From positions 88,976 through 152,975 of the forward strand of contig NZ_JAHKRM010000016.1 in the NCBI RefSeq assembly GCF_019396345.1: a DNA stretch of 64,000 nucleotides, written 5' to 3'. The stretch's first letter is position 1. Every line of letters begins with the position of its first letter. The position numbers and the translations under genes are program-made. Source of the DNA: Nonomuraea guangzhouensis. GTDB lineage: Bacteria; Actinomycetota; Actinomycetes; Streptosporangiales; Streptosporangiaceae. Shown here piece after piece: positions 45,344 through 56,708 of this stretch. Below the pieces are notes generated by a model that saw only the letters and a program-made list of their open reading frames with translations, had not been told where the DNA came from and did no database searches.

Positions 45344-45595
45344 ATGATCCGTCGTATTCTCGCCGGTGCAGCCATCGCGAGCGTCGCTTTCGGCTTCTGC
45401 GTCTCCGCGGCTTCGGCCGACGTCGACCCCACCCCCGGCAACAGCGGCCAGTCCGTCATGAGCCAGGCCACCCTCCTCGACAACATCACCGCGCTGAACG
45501 ACTCGGCCAAGTACACGAACATCCCGGCCACCGCGAACATCCCCGCCACCGCGAACGTCGGCGACGTCAACCTCAACCTGCTGAACAACCACTGA
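45344..45595 (+). CDS. Small secreted protein with Asn-rich repeats
   Basis: An 83-residue exported protein. A Sec signal (MIRRILAGAAIASVAFGFCV) is cleaved after SAASA. The mature part of about 57 residues has a short tandem repeat, NIPATA-NIPATA-NVGDV, and ends LNLLNNH. It resembles the small surface proteins (rodlin-like) of sporulating actinomycetes in composition, but no family motif is certain. GGAGGAAAAC precedes the ATG. A surface or aerial-hypha role is inference. Confidence 0.65.
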   Translation: MIRRILAGAAIASVAFGFCVSAASADVDPTPGNSGQSVMSQATLLDNITALNDSAKYTNIPATANIPATANVGDVNLNLLNNH

Positions 45596-45681
45596 CGCCT
45601 GTGCGATCCGCATGAACCATCTCCGTGGACGCTCGCGAGGCCACGGAATCCGCTCGGGTGCGCACCGAGCCGGAACGCCGA

Positions 45682-45713
45682 GCGGCCCGGGTCGCGATCA
45701 CGACCCGGGCCGC
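45682..45713 (+). terminator. Hairpin after the small secreted protein
   Basis: GCGGCCCGGGTCG and CGACCCGGGCCGC form a perfect 13-bp stem with a 6-base loop, about 85 bases downstream of the stop. No T run. Confidence 0.6.
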
Positions 45714-45855
45714 GAGGTGCTCACTTCACACCTTCGCCCACTCTTGGGGATAAAACGCCTTTTAGCCGTACGAGGCAAAAGGCGCTTGATCAATCGGCGG
45801 CGACAATTCGCGACGCGATCAATGCGCGCCCTCTTGGCAGCGCCTTTCCCGCTGA

Positions 45856-46158
45856 TTATCGCGTGAACAAGTCGATCAAACTCCCGATGCGTACCCCGGC
45901 TTCAGCGGGGTGCCGGAACCACTCGTCGGCCTCGATGCTGTAATGATTACGCCGGCCCACCCGGACACGGGTGAGATAGCCGGCCGCTTCCAGATCGGCG
46001 ACGATGCCCTGGGCCGTCCGCTCGGTGATCCCCGCGGTGACGGCCACGTCCCGCAGTCGCCGGCGCGGATCTCTGGCCAGCTCCAGCAGCACCCGCGCGT
46101 GGTTGGTGAGGAACGTCCAGCGGGCGGCGGGGGCGGACTCGGCATCGGGACGGTTCAT
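45856..46158 (-). CDS. Winged-helix transcriptional regulator
   Basis: A 100-residue winged-helix protein. WTFLTNHARVLLELARDPRRRLRDVAVTAGITERTAQGIVADLEAAGYL is the HTH, and RVGRRNHYSIEADEWF the wing. It resembles small MarR/ArsR-type regulators, with a partial dimer helix at the C-terminus. Ligand unknown. It is divergent from the STAS gene, so one regulatory region of about 135 bases serves both. Confidence 0.78.
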   Translation of the reverse strand: MNRPDAESAPAARWTFLTNHARVLLELARDPRRRLRDVAVTAGITERTAQGIVADLEAAGYLTRVRVGRRNHYSIEADEWFRHPAEAGVRIGSLIDLFTR

Positions 46159-46294
46159 GACTTCACTGTAATACGCCTATTTTTTCGTGAATATCAGATG
46201 ATGAAACATATTTCGTGTAATGTGAGACCGGGTTCCTGACACATTCGGTGACGGTCATAGCAACCCCCAAGCGTGAGGTCTGATTGGGGGTGCG

Positions 46295-46633
46295 ATGACA
46301 GCGAACGGCGAGACGGCCGACACGACGGAGCGCCTGCTGTACGAGGACGGCCAGCTGCGGGTCTTCCTGCGGGCCAGATGCGAGGTGCCGGCGTTGGCGC
46401 TCCGCGGCGAGATCGACATCACCAACAGCTGGGCCCTCGCCCAGACTCTGGCCAAGGCCCGCGAGAGCGGCGGCACGCACATCGTCGTCGACACGAGCGA
46501 GCTCACCTTCATCGACCTGTCGGGCCTGCGCGTGCTGGCCCTGCCCGCGCTCGACCCCGGCGAGCGGTGGATCCACCTGCGCAATCTCACGCCCTTCCAG
46601 CAGCGGCTCCTGAGCCTGCTGGGCTGGTACTGA
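46295..46633 (+). CDS. STAS-domain anti-sigma factor antagonist
   Basis: A 112-residue SpoIIAA/RsbV-type protein. The phosphorylated Ser lies in FIDLSGLRVL, the usual D-x-S-G context. In partner switching, the unphosphorylated form frees a sigma factor by binding its anti-sigma kinase. A HATPase kinase gene lies 7 kb away, across the terpene operon, and could be its partner. It converges on geosmin synthase with only six bases between stops. Confidence 0.85.
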   Translation: MTANGETADTTERLLYEDGQLRVFLRARCEVPALALRGEIDITNSWALAQTLAKARESGGTHIVVDTSELTFIDLSGLRVLALPALDPGERWIHLRNLTPFQQRLLSLLGWY

Positions 46634-46639
46634 CGCCGG

Positions 46640-48810
<2,171 letters not shown>

Positions 48811-48814
<4 letters not shown>

Positions 48815-50196
48815 GAGCCCATCACCTCGGCGTTCTCGAGCAGGCCGAGCGCGTCGGGCACCAGGACCGCGGCCGAGTAGTAGGCGCTGACCAGGTAGGA
48901 CATGATCCCCTTCTCATCGATGCCGGACAGACGGACGTTGAGCCCCGGCTGGTACTCGTCCGGGATGCCGGTCTGGTGCAGGCCGATGACGCCGGAGTCC
49001 TCCTCACCGGTCCTGAACGCGAAGATCGAGCTGGTGCCCTGCCGGCTGATCGGGATCTTGTCGCAGGGCAGGATCGGCACGCCACGCCAGGCCGTCAGCC
49101 TGCTGCCGTCGAGCTGGACGGTGTCCGGGTAGACGCCTCTCGCGGTGCACTGCCGGCCGAAGGCGGCGATGGCGCGGGGATGGGCCAGGTAATAACGGGT
49201 CTTCTTCCGGCGGCTGAGCAGTTCGTCGAGATCGTCGGGGGTAGGCGGGCCGCCGCGCGTGGAGACCCGCTGCCGGGGATCGACGTTGTGCAGCAGCCCG
49301 AAGTCCCGGTTGGTGATCAGCTCGTGTTCCTGGCGTTCGCGTAGTGCCTCGACGGTCAGCCGGAGCTGCTGGTCGAGCTGGTTCATCGGCTGGTTGTACA
49401 GGTCGGAGACCCTGCTGTGCACGCGCAGGACGGTCTGGGCCACGCTCAGTTCGTACTCGCGCGGGCTGAGCTCGTAGTCGACGAACGTGCCAGGGAGCAC
49501 CGGCTCGCCACGGTGCCCGGCGGCCAGCTCGATCGCGGCCTCGCCGTGCTTGTTCTGCGGCCGAGCCCGCCGGTGCAGATAGGACTCGACCTGCGTACGG
49601 AAGGCCGGCGAGAATTCCATGACGGTGCGGAAAGCCGCTCTGGGCAGGACCAGCACCGTGCAGGCGGTGCCGGCCCTGAGCGTGTACGCCCACCGGTCCT
49701 CCGGTCCGGGGAGGTCGTTGCCCGTGTGGTCGCCGTCGGCCAGCGTCTCCCGCACGACGCCGGTGCCGTACGGGCCGGTCTGGACCTTGTCTGCCTTGCC
49801 GTGCGCGATGAGCAGGAGGTCGGCCACCGGGCGGCCCTCCTCCACGATCGTCTCGCCCCGTGTGTACTCCCGCTGCTCGAACAGCCCCGCCAGCCGGGCG
49901 AGCAGCGGGTCGTCGGCGAAACCCTGCAGAAACGGCAACTCCGTCAGGCTTGGCGGAAACACCTGAAACGTCGCACCCGCGCTGATGAAGCTGACCTGGC
50001 CGCCGCCGATCTGGTAGGTGAGCCGGCGGTTCACCCGGTAGGTGCCGGCGGCGGTCTGTACCCACGGAAGCGCCCGCAGCAGCCACCGTGAAGAGATCTC
50101 CCGCATCTGCGGAGCAGTCTTGGTCGTGGTGGCGAGCCGGCGTGCCGCCTCCGTGCCCAGGCTCTGCCTTGAGTCCCGCTGGTCCAATTCCGTCAA
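48811..50196 (-). CDS. Family 2B encapsulin shell protein with degenerate cNMP-binding domain (shell A)
   Basis: A 461-residue EshA-type encapsulin subunit of HK97 fold. A cyclic-nucleotide-binding-like domain (about 94-205) is inserted after the N-arm region. In shell A the phosphate-binding cassette is degenerate: HTGN (157-160) replaces FGE, so ligand binding is doubtful. The TTG at 50196 gives MTELDQRDSRQSLGTEAARR, aligning with shell B; the GTG at 50205 would add FRL. Its stop overlaps the geosmin synthase start. It was probably produced by duplication of shell B. Confidence 0.88.
49319..49509. repeat. Near-identical 191-bp segment shared by the two encapsulin genes (copy 1)
   Basis: This block matches 50748-50938 with about three mismatches, while the flanking parts of the two genes differ far more. 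It encodes the peptide from ERQEHEL back to EPVLPGTFVDYELSP. Likely gene conversion or very strong selection at DNA level. Confidence 0.8.
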
Positions 50197-50239
50197 CCGA
50201 AACACCGCCGTTCATGGGGCCGGGCGAACCGATCCGCTC

Positions 50240-51637
50240 TCAGCTGCCGAGCGCGACGTCTTCGAGGATGCCGAGCGCGTCAGGCACCAGCACGGCCGCG
50301 GAATAGTAGGCGCTGACCAGGTAGGAAATGACGGCTTGCTCATTGATGCTCATGAAACGCACCGACAGGCTGGGCTGGTACTCGTCCGGGATGCCGGTCT
50401 GGTGCAGGCCGACGACGCCCTGGTTCGCCTGCCCGGTGCGCATGAGCAGGATGGAGGTCGTCCGGGTGCCGGTGATCGGGATCTTGTTGCACGGGAAGAT
50501 CGGCACGCCGCGCCAGGCCGGGACGCGGTGCCCGTTCACCTCGCTGGCCTGCGGATAGATGCCACGCTTGCTGCACTCCCTGCCGATGGCCGCGATGGCC
50601 TGCGGGTGCGCCAGGAAGAAGGCGGGCTCCTTCCAGACGGTGGCCAGCAGGTCGTCGAGATCGTCGGGTGTGGGCGCGCCGTCACGGGTGCGGATGCGCT
50701 GGCTGAGGTCGGCGTTGTGCAGCAGCCCGAACTCACGGCTGTTGACCAGCTCGTGTTCCTGGCGTTCGCGTAGTGCCTCGACGGTCAGCCGGAGCTGCTG
50801 GTCGAGCTGGTTCATCGGCTGGTTGTACAGGTCGGAGACCCTGCTGTGCACGCGCAGGATCGTCTGGGCCACGCTCAGTTCGTACTCGCGCGGGCTGAGC
50901 TCGTAGTCGACGAACGTGCCGGGGAGCACCGGCTCGCCGCAGTGCCCGGCGGCCAGCTCGATCTCGGCCTCGCCGTAGTCGTTCTGGGCCTGTCCTTCAG
51001 CGGTCCGAGAGCTCTGCAGGTGGGCGCGTAGCGCGGGGGACCGGTCGAGGACCGTCTGCAGGTCCCGCTGTGACAGCGTGAGCACGGTGCAGGCGGTCTT
51101 GGCCTTCGCGGTGAACTTCCACTGGCCCGGCTCGCCCAGCAGCTCCTCGCCGAAATGGTCGCCGTCGGCCAGCACACCGAGTGCCTGGTCGTCGTCGTAC
51201 GCGCCATGGCCGATCTTGACCACCCGGCCATGGGCGATCAGGATCAGCTGGTCGAGCGGGGTGCCCTCGCGGACGATCTCCTCGCCGGCCTCGCACTCGC
51301 GCTGGCTGAACCGGTCGGCGAGAGCCTGGAGAACCTCGCTGTCGTCGAAGCCGTGCAACTGGTGCAGCTCGGTGAGCTCCGCGGCGATGACATGGACGTC
51401 CGCGCCGCTGGTGGTGAACGTGATGCGACCGTCTCCCAGCGTGTACGTCAGCCGGCGGTTGACACGGAAGACGCCACCGGAGGTCTGCACCCAGGGCAAC
51501 AGCTTGAGCAGCCAGCGGGAGGTGATCTCCTGCATCTGCGGGGCGGTCTTCGTGGTCGTCGCCAGGTTCTTGGCGGCATCGGTGCTGAGGCTGAGCTGCT
51601 GGCCGTTGGCCTCGGTCGACTCGGTCGTTTCGGTCAT
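50240..51637 (-). CDS. Family 2B encapsulin shell protein with cNMP-binding domain (shell B)
   Basis: A 465-residue EshA-like shell protein. N-arm TTTKTAPQMQEITSRWLLKL, then a CAP-ED-like domain at about 96-208 whose cassette keeps FGEELL (162-167), then the HK97 core (EYELSVAQTILRVHSRVSDL, NQPMNQLDQQLRLTVEALRE, NEQAVISYLVSAYYSAAVLV). It assembles icosahedral compartments in Family 2B, where known cargos include terpene cyclases and polyprenyl transferases. Starts at ATG 27 bases after ispH. It is the better-preserved of the two shells. Confidence 0.9.
   Translation of the reverse strand: MTETTESTEANGQQLSLSTDAAKNLATTTKTAPQMQEITSRWLLKLLPWVQTSGGVFRVNRRLTYTLGDGRITFTTSGADVHVIAAELTELHQLHGFDDSEVLQALADRFSQRECEAGEEIVREGTPLDQLILIAHGRVVKIGHGAYDDDQALGVLADGDHFGEELLGEPGQWKFTAKAKTACTVLTLSQRDLQTVLDRSPALRAHLQSSRTAEGQAQNDYGEAEIELAAGHCGEPVLPGTFVDYELSPREYELSVAQTILRVHSRVSDLYNQPMNQLDQQLRLTVEALRERQEHELVNSREFGLLHNADLSQRIRTRDGAPTPDDLDDLLATVWKEPAFFLAHPQAIAAIGRECSKRGIYPQASEVNGHRVPAWRGVPIFPCNKIPITGTRTTSILLMRTGQANQGVVGLHQTGIPDEYQPSLSVRFMSINEQAVISYLVSAYYSAAVLVPDALGILEDVALGS
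50748..50938. repeat. Near-identical 191-bp segment shared by the two encapsulin genes (copy 2)
   Basis: Counterpart of 49319-49509, offset by 1429 bases, with about three substitutions. It lies at the same codon positions in shell B. Confidence 0.8.
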
Positions 51638-51664
51638 GGTGCACCACCAATCTTCAGGGGTTTG

Positions 51665-52606
51665 CTAGCCGGGGTGTCGAGCGGCTCGGAGTTCGTGCGG
51701 AAGGGAGAACGTGAGGGTCTCTTCGGTCAGCGTCACCGGCTCCACGTCGGCGTAGCCGCGGGTGGCGAGCCAGTCCAGCAGCTCGGTGACCAGCCCTTCC
51801 GGGACTGACGCGCCCGAGGTGACGCCGACGGTCTCGACGCCGTCGAGCCACCGCTCGTCGGCGTCACCGGACCGGTCGACCAGGTGGGCCGCCCGCGCGC
51901 CCGCGCTCACGGCCACCTCGACGAGGCGCCGCGAGTTGGAGGAGTTGGCGGAGCCGACGACGATGACCAGGTCGCACTTGGCGGCGATCCTGGTGATCGC
52001 CTCCTGGCGGTTCTGGCTGGCATAACAGATGTCGTCGCTCGGCGGGTCGATGAGCTGGGGAAAGCGCTCGCGCAGCCGGGCGACGGCCTCCATGGTCTCC
52101 TCGACCGCCAGCGTGGTCTGCGACAGCCAGCTCATCCTGGCCGAGCCGCCGATCGTCAGCTCGTCGAGCCGGGCCGGGTCGACCACGTGGATGTGGTCGG
52201 GCGCCTCGCCGACGGTGCCCTCCACCTCCTCGTGCTCGGCGTGGCCGATGAGCACGATCTCGTAACCCGTACCGGCCAGCCGTGCGGCCTCCTTGTGCAC
52301 CTTGGTGACCAGCGGGCAGGTCGCGTCGATCGTGCGCAGACCGCGACGGTCCGCCTCTCCTTTGACCGCGGGCGAGACGCCGTGCGCGGAGAAGACGACC
52401 AGCGCGCCCTCCGGGACCTCGTCGAGCTCGTCGACGAAGATCGCGCCGCGGCTGGTGAGGTCGTCGACCACGTGGGTGTTGTGCACGATCTGTTTGCGCA
52501 CGTAGACGGGCCGGCCATAGCGTTTGAGCGCCTCCTCGACGGTGAGGATGGCACGTTCCACGCCCGCGCAATAGCCGCGCGGAGCCGCCAGAAGTACTCG
52601 TCCCAT
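51665..52606 (-). CDS. ispH: 4-hydroxy-3-methylbut-2-enyl diphosphate reductase (IspH)
   Basis: A 313-residue Fe-S enzyme, last step of the MEP pathway, making IPP and DMAPP from HMBPP. The three cluster Cys are C13 (GYCAGVERA), C97 (ATCPLV) and C194 (DICYASQ). Substrate His residues are in IVHNTHV, SAHGVSP and IGHAEHEE. The ATG at 52606 has AGGGGCGAAG upstream; the longer frame to 52825 overlaps the polyprenyl synthetase and is rejected. It lies 11 bases after that gene, inside the terpene operon, so it probably feeds it with C5 units. Confidence 0.95.
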   Translation of the reverse strand: MGRVLLAAPRGYCAGVERAILTVEEALKRYGRPVYVRKQIVHNTHVVDDLTSRGAIFVDELDEVPEGALVVFSAHGVSPAVKGEADRRGLRTIDATCPLVTKVHKEAARLAGTGYEIVLIGHAEHEEVEGTVGEAPDHIHVVDPARLDELTIGGSARMSWLSQTTLAVEETMEAVARLRERFPQLIDPPSDDICYASQNRQEAITRIAAKCDLVIVVGSANSSNSRRLVEVAVSAGARAAHLVDRSGDADERWLDGVETVGVTSGASVPEGLVTELLDWLATRGYADVEPVTLTEETLTFSLPHELRAARHPG

Positions 52607-52617
52607 GATCTTCGCCC

Positions 52618-53670
52618 CTACCGGTCCCGGTGCGCGAGCTGGTCGGCCAGTACGGTCAGCGCCTCGCGCGCCTCGGAAGTGATCGGTGCCGAGTCGAGCG
52701 CCTTGGCGGCCTCGCGCACCCGCTGGTCGATCATGTCCTCGACCTCGGTCAGCGCGCCGGTGGCGAGCAGGATCTCGCGCAGCTCGTCCGCCTGCTCCTC
52801 GGTCAGCTCCTGGTTGCCGTGCCAACTGCGCAGGTACGCGAGCTGCGCGGGTGTCGCCCGGTGCACGGCATGCGCGAACAGGACCGTGTGCTTGCCCTCA
52901 CGCAGGTCGTCGAGGGCCGACTTGCCGGTGTCGGAGGAGGAACCGAACGTGCCGAGCACGTCGTCGCGGAGCTGGAACGCCTCGCCGAGCGGCAGGCCGA
53001 AGCTCGAGTAGGCGTCGAGCAGTGCGGGACCCGCCCCGGCCAGGGCCCCGCCGATCTGCAAGGGACGCTCGACGGTGTACTTGGCCGTCTTGTAGCGGAT
53101 CACCGTCAGCGCCGCCGAGACCGTGGCCCCCGCGCGGATCTGGCCGAGGATGTCCAGGTATTGGCCGCTGATGACCTCGGTCCGCATGGCGTCGAACACG
53201 TGGTGGGCGCCGTGCAGCCGGTCCGGCTCCACGCCGCACGATGACAGTAACGCGTCGGACCAGGCCAGGCTGAGCGCGCCGAGCAGGATCCCGCCGGCCT
53301 GGCCGAACGCCTCGGCACCCGGCCCCTCGTGCAGGTCGGCCAGGCTGCGGTGGATCGTGGAGCGGCCCCGGCGCAGGTCGCTGCCGTCCATGATGTCGTC
53401 GTGGATGAGCAGCCCGGCGTGGCAGAGCTCGAGCGCCGCCGCCGCGCTGATGATCTCCTCACAGTCGTCGCCGCCGGCGCCCCGCCAGCCCCAGTAGCAC
53501 AGCTGCGGGCGGATCCGTTTGCCGCCGCTGAGGATGAAGCTCGTCAGCAACTCATAGGCCGCCACCACGTCGGGATCGGAGATGGGCGCGCGCCAGTCGT
53601 CCAGGAATCCATTGAGCCGTCTGTCGATGCGAGGTCCCACGGGGTCTTGCTGCCATCCGCCGACCACCAT
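52618..53670 (-). CDS. Polyprenyl diphosphate synthetase
   Basis: A 350-residue trans-prenyltransferase. The first Asp-rich motif is HDDIMD (DDxxD) after LCHAGLLI, the second is LRDDVLG (DDxxG), and SGGKRIRPQL is the IPP site. It condenses IPP with allylic diphosphates; FPP for geosmin synthase is the expected product, but chain length cannot be read reliably. The small residues before DDxxD could allow longer products. The ATG at 53670 follows AAGGAG. First gene of the encapsulin-geosmin operon. Confidence 0.92.
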   Translation of the reverse strand: MVVGGWQQDPVGPRIDRRLNGFLDDWRAPISDPDVVAAYELLTSFILSGGKRIRPQLCYWGWRGAGGDDCEEIISAAAALELCHAGLLIHDDIMDGSDLRRGRSTIHRSLADLHEGPGAEAFGQAGGILLGALSLAWSDALLSSCGVEPDRLHGAHHVFDAMRTEVISGQYLDILGQIRAGATVSAALTVIRYKTAKYTVERPLQIGGALAGAGPALLDAYSSFGLPLGEAFQLRDDVLGTFGSSSDTGKSALDDLREGKHTVLFAHAVHRATPAQLAYLRSWHGNQELTEEQADELREILLATGALTEVEDMIDQRVREAAKALDSAPITSEAREALTVLADQLAHRDR

Positions 53671-53837
53671 GCTGCTGGGCTCCTTCGGTAGAGCGTTCGC
53701 TACCAACAGTTAGTCATCGAATACGTAGGGTGTAAAGGGTCTTTTTGCTGGCTCTCCCCAACCGGATTTGACGGTGTAATGCCCGGCGGAGCGGGCAGAG
53801 CGAAGAGTTGTCATGGGTCCAGAAGCGCGGCCCGCGT

Positions 53838-53852
53838 GTTGACGTGGTCAAC
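53838..53852. promoter_or_regulatory. Inverted repeat upstream of the HATPase gene
   Basis: GTTGAC-GTG-GTCAAC is a perfect 6-bp inverted repeat 24 bases before the ATG. It may be an operator or a small leader hairpin. Confidence 0.4.
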
Positions 53853-53875
53853 CCCGCGAAGACGAGGAGCTTGTG

Positions 53876-54355
53876 ATGCGCACCCTGCTGGCCCAGTCCT
53901 TCACCCTCGATGAGGTGACCGCGCTACGAGGTTCCGTGGCGGAGCAGGCGGCTGACTGCGGACTGAGCGGCGCGCGGCTGGAGGACTACATCCTCGCCGT
54001 ACACGAGAGCCTCATCAACGCCGTGGAGCACGGTGGCGGGCGCGGCTACTTCACGTTGTGGACGAGCGACCGGATGCTCCGCTCGGAGACCTGCGACCAG
54101 GGCCCCGGCATCCCCGACGAGTACGTCGACGTGTGGCGGCGACCCTCCGACGTCGCCTACGCCGGCCGGGGCATCTACCTCATCCGCACCCTGTGCGACG
54201 GCGCCAGCTTCCACACCGGCCCAACGGGCACCACGGTCCAGCTCACCATGTGGCTGCCGGGACCGGCCCACCGGGCGCCGCAGCGTGCGCCGCTGAGACG
54301 TATCAGAGTGAAGGCCGCGAGCACGAGGGATCGGCACAACGGTTTCCGGGCGTGA
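53876..54355 (+). CDS. RsbW-like HATPase, anti-sigma factor kinase type
   Basis: A 159-residue GHKL ATPase. The N box is ESLINAVEHGG, G1 is CDQGPGIPDEY and G2 is GRGIYLIRTLCDG. No sensor or dimer-phosphorylation domain is present, as in RsbW/SpoIIAB-type kinases that bind a sigma factor or phosphorylate a STAS protein. The ATG at 53876 is six bases from GAGGAG. It is divergent from the terpene operon, and two STAS genes lie within 8 kb. Confidence 0.85.
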   Translation: MRTLLAQSFTLDEVTALRGSVAEQAADCGLSGARLEDYILAVHESLINAVEHGGGRGYFTLWTSDRMLRSETCDQGPGIPDEYVDVWRRPSDVAYAGRGIYLIRTLCDGASFHTGPTGTTVQLTMWLPGPAHRAPQRAPLRRIRVKAASTRDRHNGFRA

Positions 54356-54409
54356 CTATTTATCGGAAGTCAACCGAATTTCAACCATGACCCAGCATGG
54401 TCATGCATC

Positions 54410-55330
54410 GTGGCTACGCAACAACTCTCTCAAGAGTCAACCGATATCCCGGCACTCCCTCCGGTGCCAGAGCTGGAGCCGGACCCGTCCGGCAGTGTCG
54501 TGAGCATGCTGGAGCGCATCGGCTCCGTGGTCGTCCCCGTGGGTGTCGGGCTCTACGCGATGCTTTACCTGGGCATCCAGCAGATGTACTGGGTCTTCGA
54601 CATCAATCCCGAACAGGCGGGCATCGACCAGTCCGTCCTGCTCGGGCGGCTCATGGGCACGCTGATCCTGCTGCTGCTCATCCTGCTGCCCGTGATCTGC
54701 ATCCTGGTGGCGGTGGGCTGGCTGCTCGACAAGGTGACGCGCGGCGCGGTGAACCGGGTCGTCCAGGGCGTCAGGCAACGGCCGTGGATCGCGGCGGTCA
54801 TCGCCGCCGCCTGGTCCGGGGTGACCTATCTGGGCACCACCTACCTGTTCACGCTGGAGATCTCGCCGCTTTACGTGCTGGGGGCCCTGGTGTTCGGGAT
54901 CCTGGCGTTCGTGGTGCCGTTCCGGCTGCTGCGCCGCAAGCCGGTCGGGCGGGCCGGGATGAAGGTGCTCGTGGGCGCGCTCACCGGCATCGGGCTGGGC
55001 ATGGGGCTCGTCGTCGGGCTCGTCCTTGGCGCGGGGGACGTGCGGAACACCGGGCAGGCCAACGACCTGCTGAACCTGGTGGGGTTCCAGGATCAGTGGG
55101 TGGTGGTGAAGGACGGTGACGACAAGCCGTTGTACGACGGGCGCGACATCATGCTGCTCGGCGAGAGCGACGGCGTCTACGTCTTCTACGACTGCGACAA
55201 CATGACGACGTTCCGGCGGCCGGCGGAGTCGACGAACCTCGGGGAGATCCGTCTCGATCCCGAGCGGGAGCCGGGCTACACCTGCGGGAGCCTGGTCAAG
55301 GACGAGGAGGCCAAACCGAAGTCGGGCTGA
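54410..55330 (+). CDS. Four-helix membrane protein with extracytoplasmic C-terminal domain
   Basis: A 306-residue protein. A disordered N-terminus (residues 1-30, Pro/Glu-rich) is followed by about five hydrophobic segments, including VVPVGVGLYAMLYLGIQQMY, LMGTLILLLLILLPVICILV, YVLGALVFGILAFVVPF and KVLVGALTGIGLGMGLVVG. The C-terminal 85 residues are soluble, with two Cys (FYDCDNM and GYTCGSL). Function unknown. The GTG at 54410 has no clear RBS, so the message may be leaderless. Confidence 0.7.
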   Translation: MATQQLSQESTDIPALPPVPELEPDPSGSVVSMLERIGSVVVPVGVGLYAMLYLGIQQMYWVFDINPEQAGIDQSVLLGRLMGTLILLLLILLPVICILVAVGWLLDKVTRGAVNRVVQGVRQRPWIAAVIAAAWSGVTYLGTTYLFTLEISPLYVLGALVFGILAFVVPFRLLRRKPVGRAGMKVLVGALTGIGLGMGLVVGLVLGAGDVRNTGQANDLLNLVGFQDQWVVVKDGDDKPLYDGRDIMLLGESDGVYVFYDCDNMTTFRRPAESTNLGEIRLDPEREPGYTCGSLVKDEEAKPKSG

Positions 55331-55345
55331 TCGGCCGGTTCGCCC

Positions 55346-55750
55346 TCAGGCCGCGCCGGGCCCGCCGTTGCCCGTGAGAGGGCGGCGGTGCGGAGGCTCC
55401 GGCGGGGTCAGCGCGGCGGTGAGCGCGTCCTGGAGTGTGGGGTACACCGGTAAGTGCTCACCGATCCGGGTGATCTCGACGAGCCTGGCCGGCATGGACT
55501 GCAGTGCCGCCAGGCGGACGCTGCCGCCGTGCTGCCGGGAGTAGGTGTAGGTGCTGAGCAGCAACCGGAGCCCCGCGCTGTCCATGAACTGCACTTCCGC
55601 GAAGTCGAACACGAGGTGGTCGCCGGGCCGCTGGCGGCACTCCCGGATGAATTCGTCGAGCCTGCTCTGGTTGGTGGCGTCCAGCTCGCCGCCGACGGCG
55701 ATCACCGTCACACCGGGCAGATGCTGGCAGGCGTACGTCAGCCAGGACAT
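55346..55750 (-). CDS. STAS-domain anti-sigma factor antagonist
   Basis: A 134-residue STAS protein. The phosphosite is in FMDSAGLRLLL, and VIAVGGELDATNQSRLDEFI and LVFDFAEVQFMD are typical. The C-terminal 25 residues are Pro/Gly-rich and probably disordered. It belongs to partner-switch systems. It lies on the opposite side of the terpene operon from the STAS gene at 46.3 kb and could share the HATPase at 53.9 kb. Confidence 0.86.
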   Translation of the reverse strand: MSWLTYACQHLPGVTVIAVGGELDATNQSRLDEFIRECRQRPGDHLVFDFAEVQFMDSAGLRLLLSTYTYSRQHGGSVRLAALQSMPARLVEITRIGEHLPVYPTLQDALTAALTPPEPPHRRPLTGNGGPGAA

Positions 55751-56038
55751 AAGGCGTTCCGTCGGCGAGGTAAGGCTGCGATCAGCCGCGGCTGCAAGAG
55801 AGGATAGCTCGCCATGCCTGCACGATAGTCGTTTCGTGGCGGGATATCGCTGTGCAACGGATCGAACCCTTCCCTTTTTCCGAACGGCGATTTTAGCTAT
55901 TTATCCGTTCAAAGTGGTGTCCAAGGCGACCCCAAACCTCGCGTAGAAAGCGTGGTTTGTAGAGATGCGGGGTATTTGTCCACTTTGAACCCGGTCGGCA
56001 CGCCGACCGGGCGGCGGACGAGACTCGGGGGGATCGCC

Positions 56039-56704
56039 GTGGCCATGCAAACAGAGATCCGCAGCCTGCTCGACAGTCGCGTCTTGGGCGCGGACGGTGA
56101 GGAGATCGGGAAGGTGGGGCAGGTTTATCTCAGCGACAGTACGGGCGAGCCCGAGTGGGTGACCGTACGCACGGGGCTCTTCGGGGTGAGGCAGACGTTC
56201 GTGCCGCTGATGAACGCCCGCCGGTCGGGGGCCGAGATCCGCGTTCCCTTCGACAAGGAGACGATCAAAGACGCGCCGAACATCGACGTCGACGGCCGCC
56301 TCTCGCTGGCGGAGGAGGCCAGGCTGTACCGCCACTACGGCATCCGGGCGTCGGGCATACCGTCCCAGCGCACGGCTGAGGCGCACATCAGGGTGGAGAA
56401 GCGTCACGTACATCTGTACAAGTACGTGGAGACCGAGATCGTCCAGGAGGGCATGCCGCTCGAAAGGGCTGCGACGGAGCCGACACCCGTCGACTACCTG
56501 CGCAGCCTCAAGGGGAAGAGACGGCCCCCCGAGATGGGCCGGGGCCGCCGGGAGCAGTTCGACGTGGAACGGGTCGACGTGGAACGGCTCGAGGCGGAGA
56601 AGGAGCGGATGCCGCTCGACAGCGGCGACGACCTCGGCGAGCACGACGATCACGATGGTCACGACGACCTCGGCGGGTTCGACGACCGGCCACCGCTACG
56701 GTGA
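56039..56704 (+). CDS. PRC-barrel domain protein with acidic His-rich tail
   Basis: A 221-residue protein. The PRC barrel (about residues 1-85) is DSRVLGADGEEIGKVGQVYL with WVTVRTGLFGVRQTFVPL. It continues with a shorter DUF2382-like stretch (EAHIRVEKRHVHLYKYVETE) and ends in a charged Asp/His tail (DLGEHDDHDGHDDLGGFD). Such proteins are stress- or RNA/metabolism-associated; the His/Asp tail could bind metal. GTG at 56039 has GGGGGG eight bases before it. A strong terminator follows. Confidence 0.82.
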   Translation: MAMQTEIRSLLDSRVLGADGEEIGKVGQVYLSDSTGEPEWVTVRTGLFGVRQTFVPLMNARRSGAEIRVPFDKETIKDAPNIDVDGRLSLAEEARLYRHYGIRASGIPSQRTAEAHIRVEKRHVHLYKYVETEIVQEGMPLERAATEPTPVDYLRSLKGKRRPPEMGRGRREQFDVERVDVERLEAEKERMPLDSGDDLGEHDDHDGHDDLGGFDDRPPLR

Positions 56705-56708
56705 CGAC

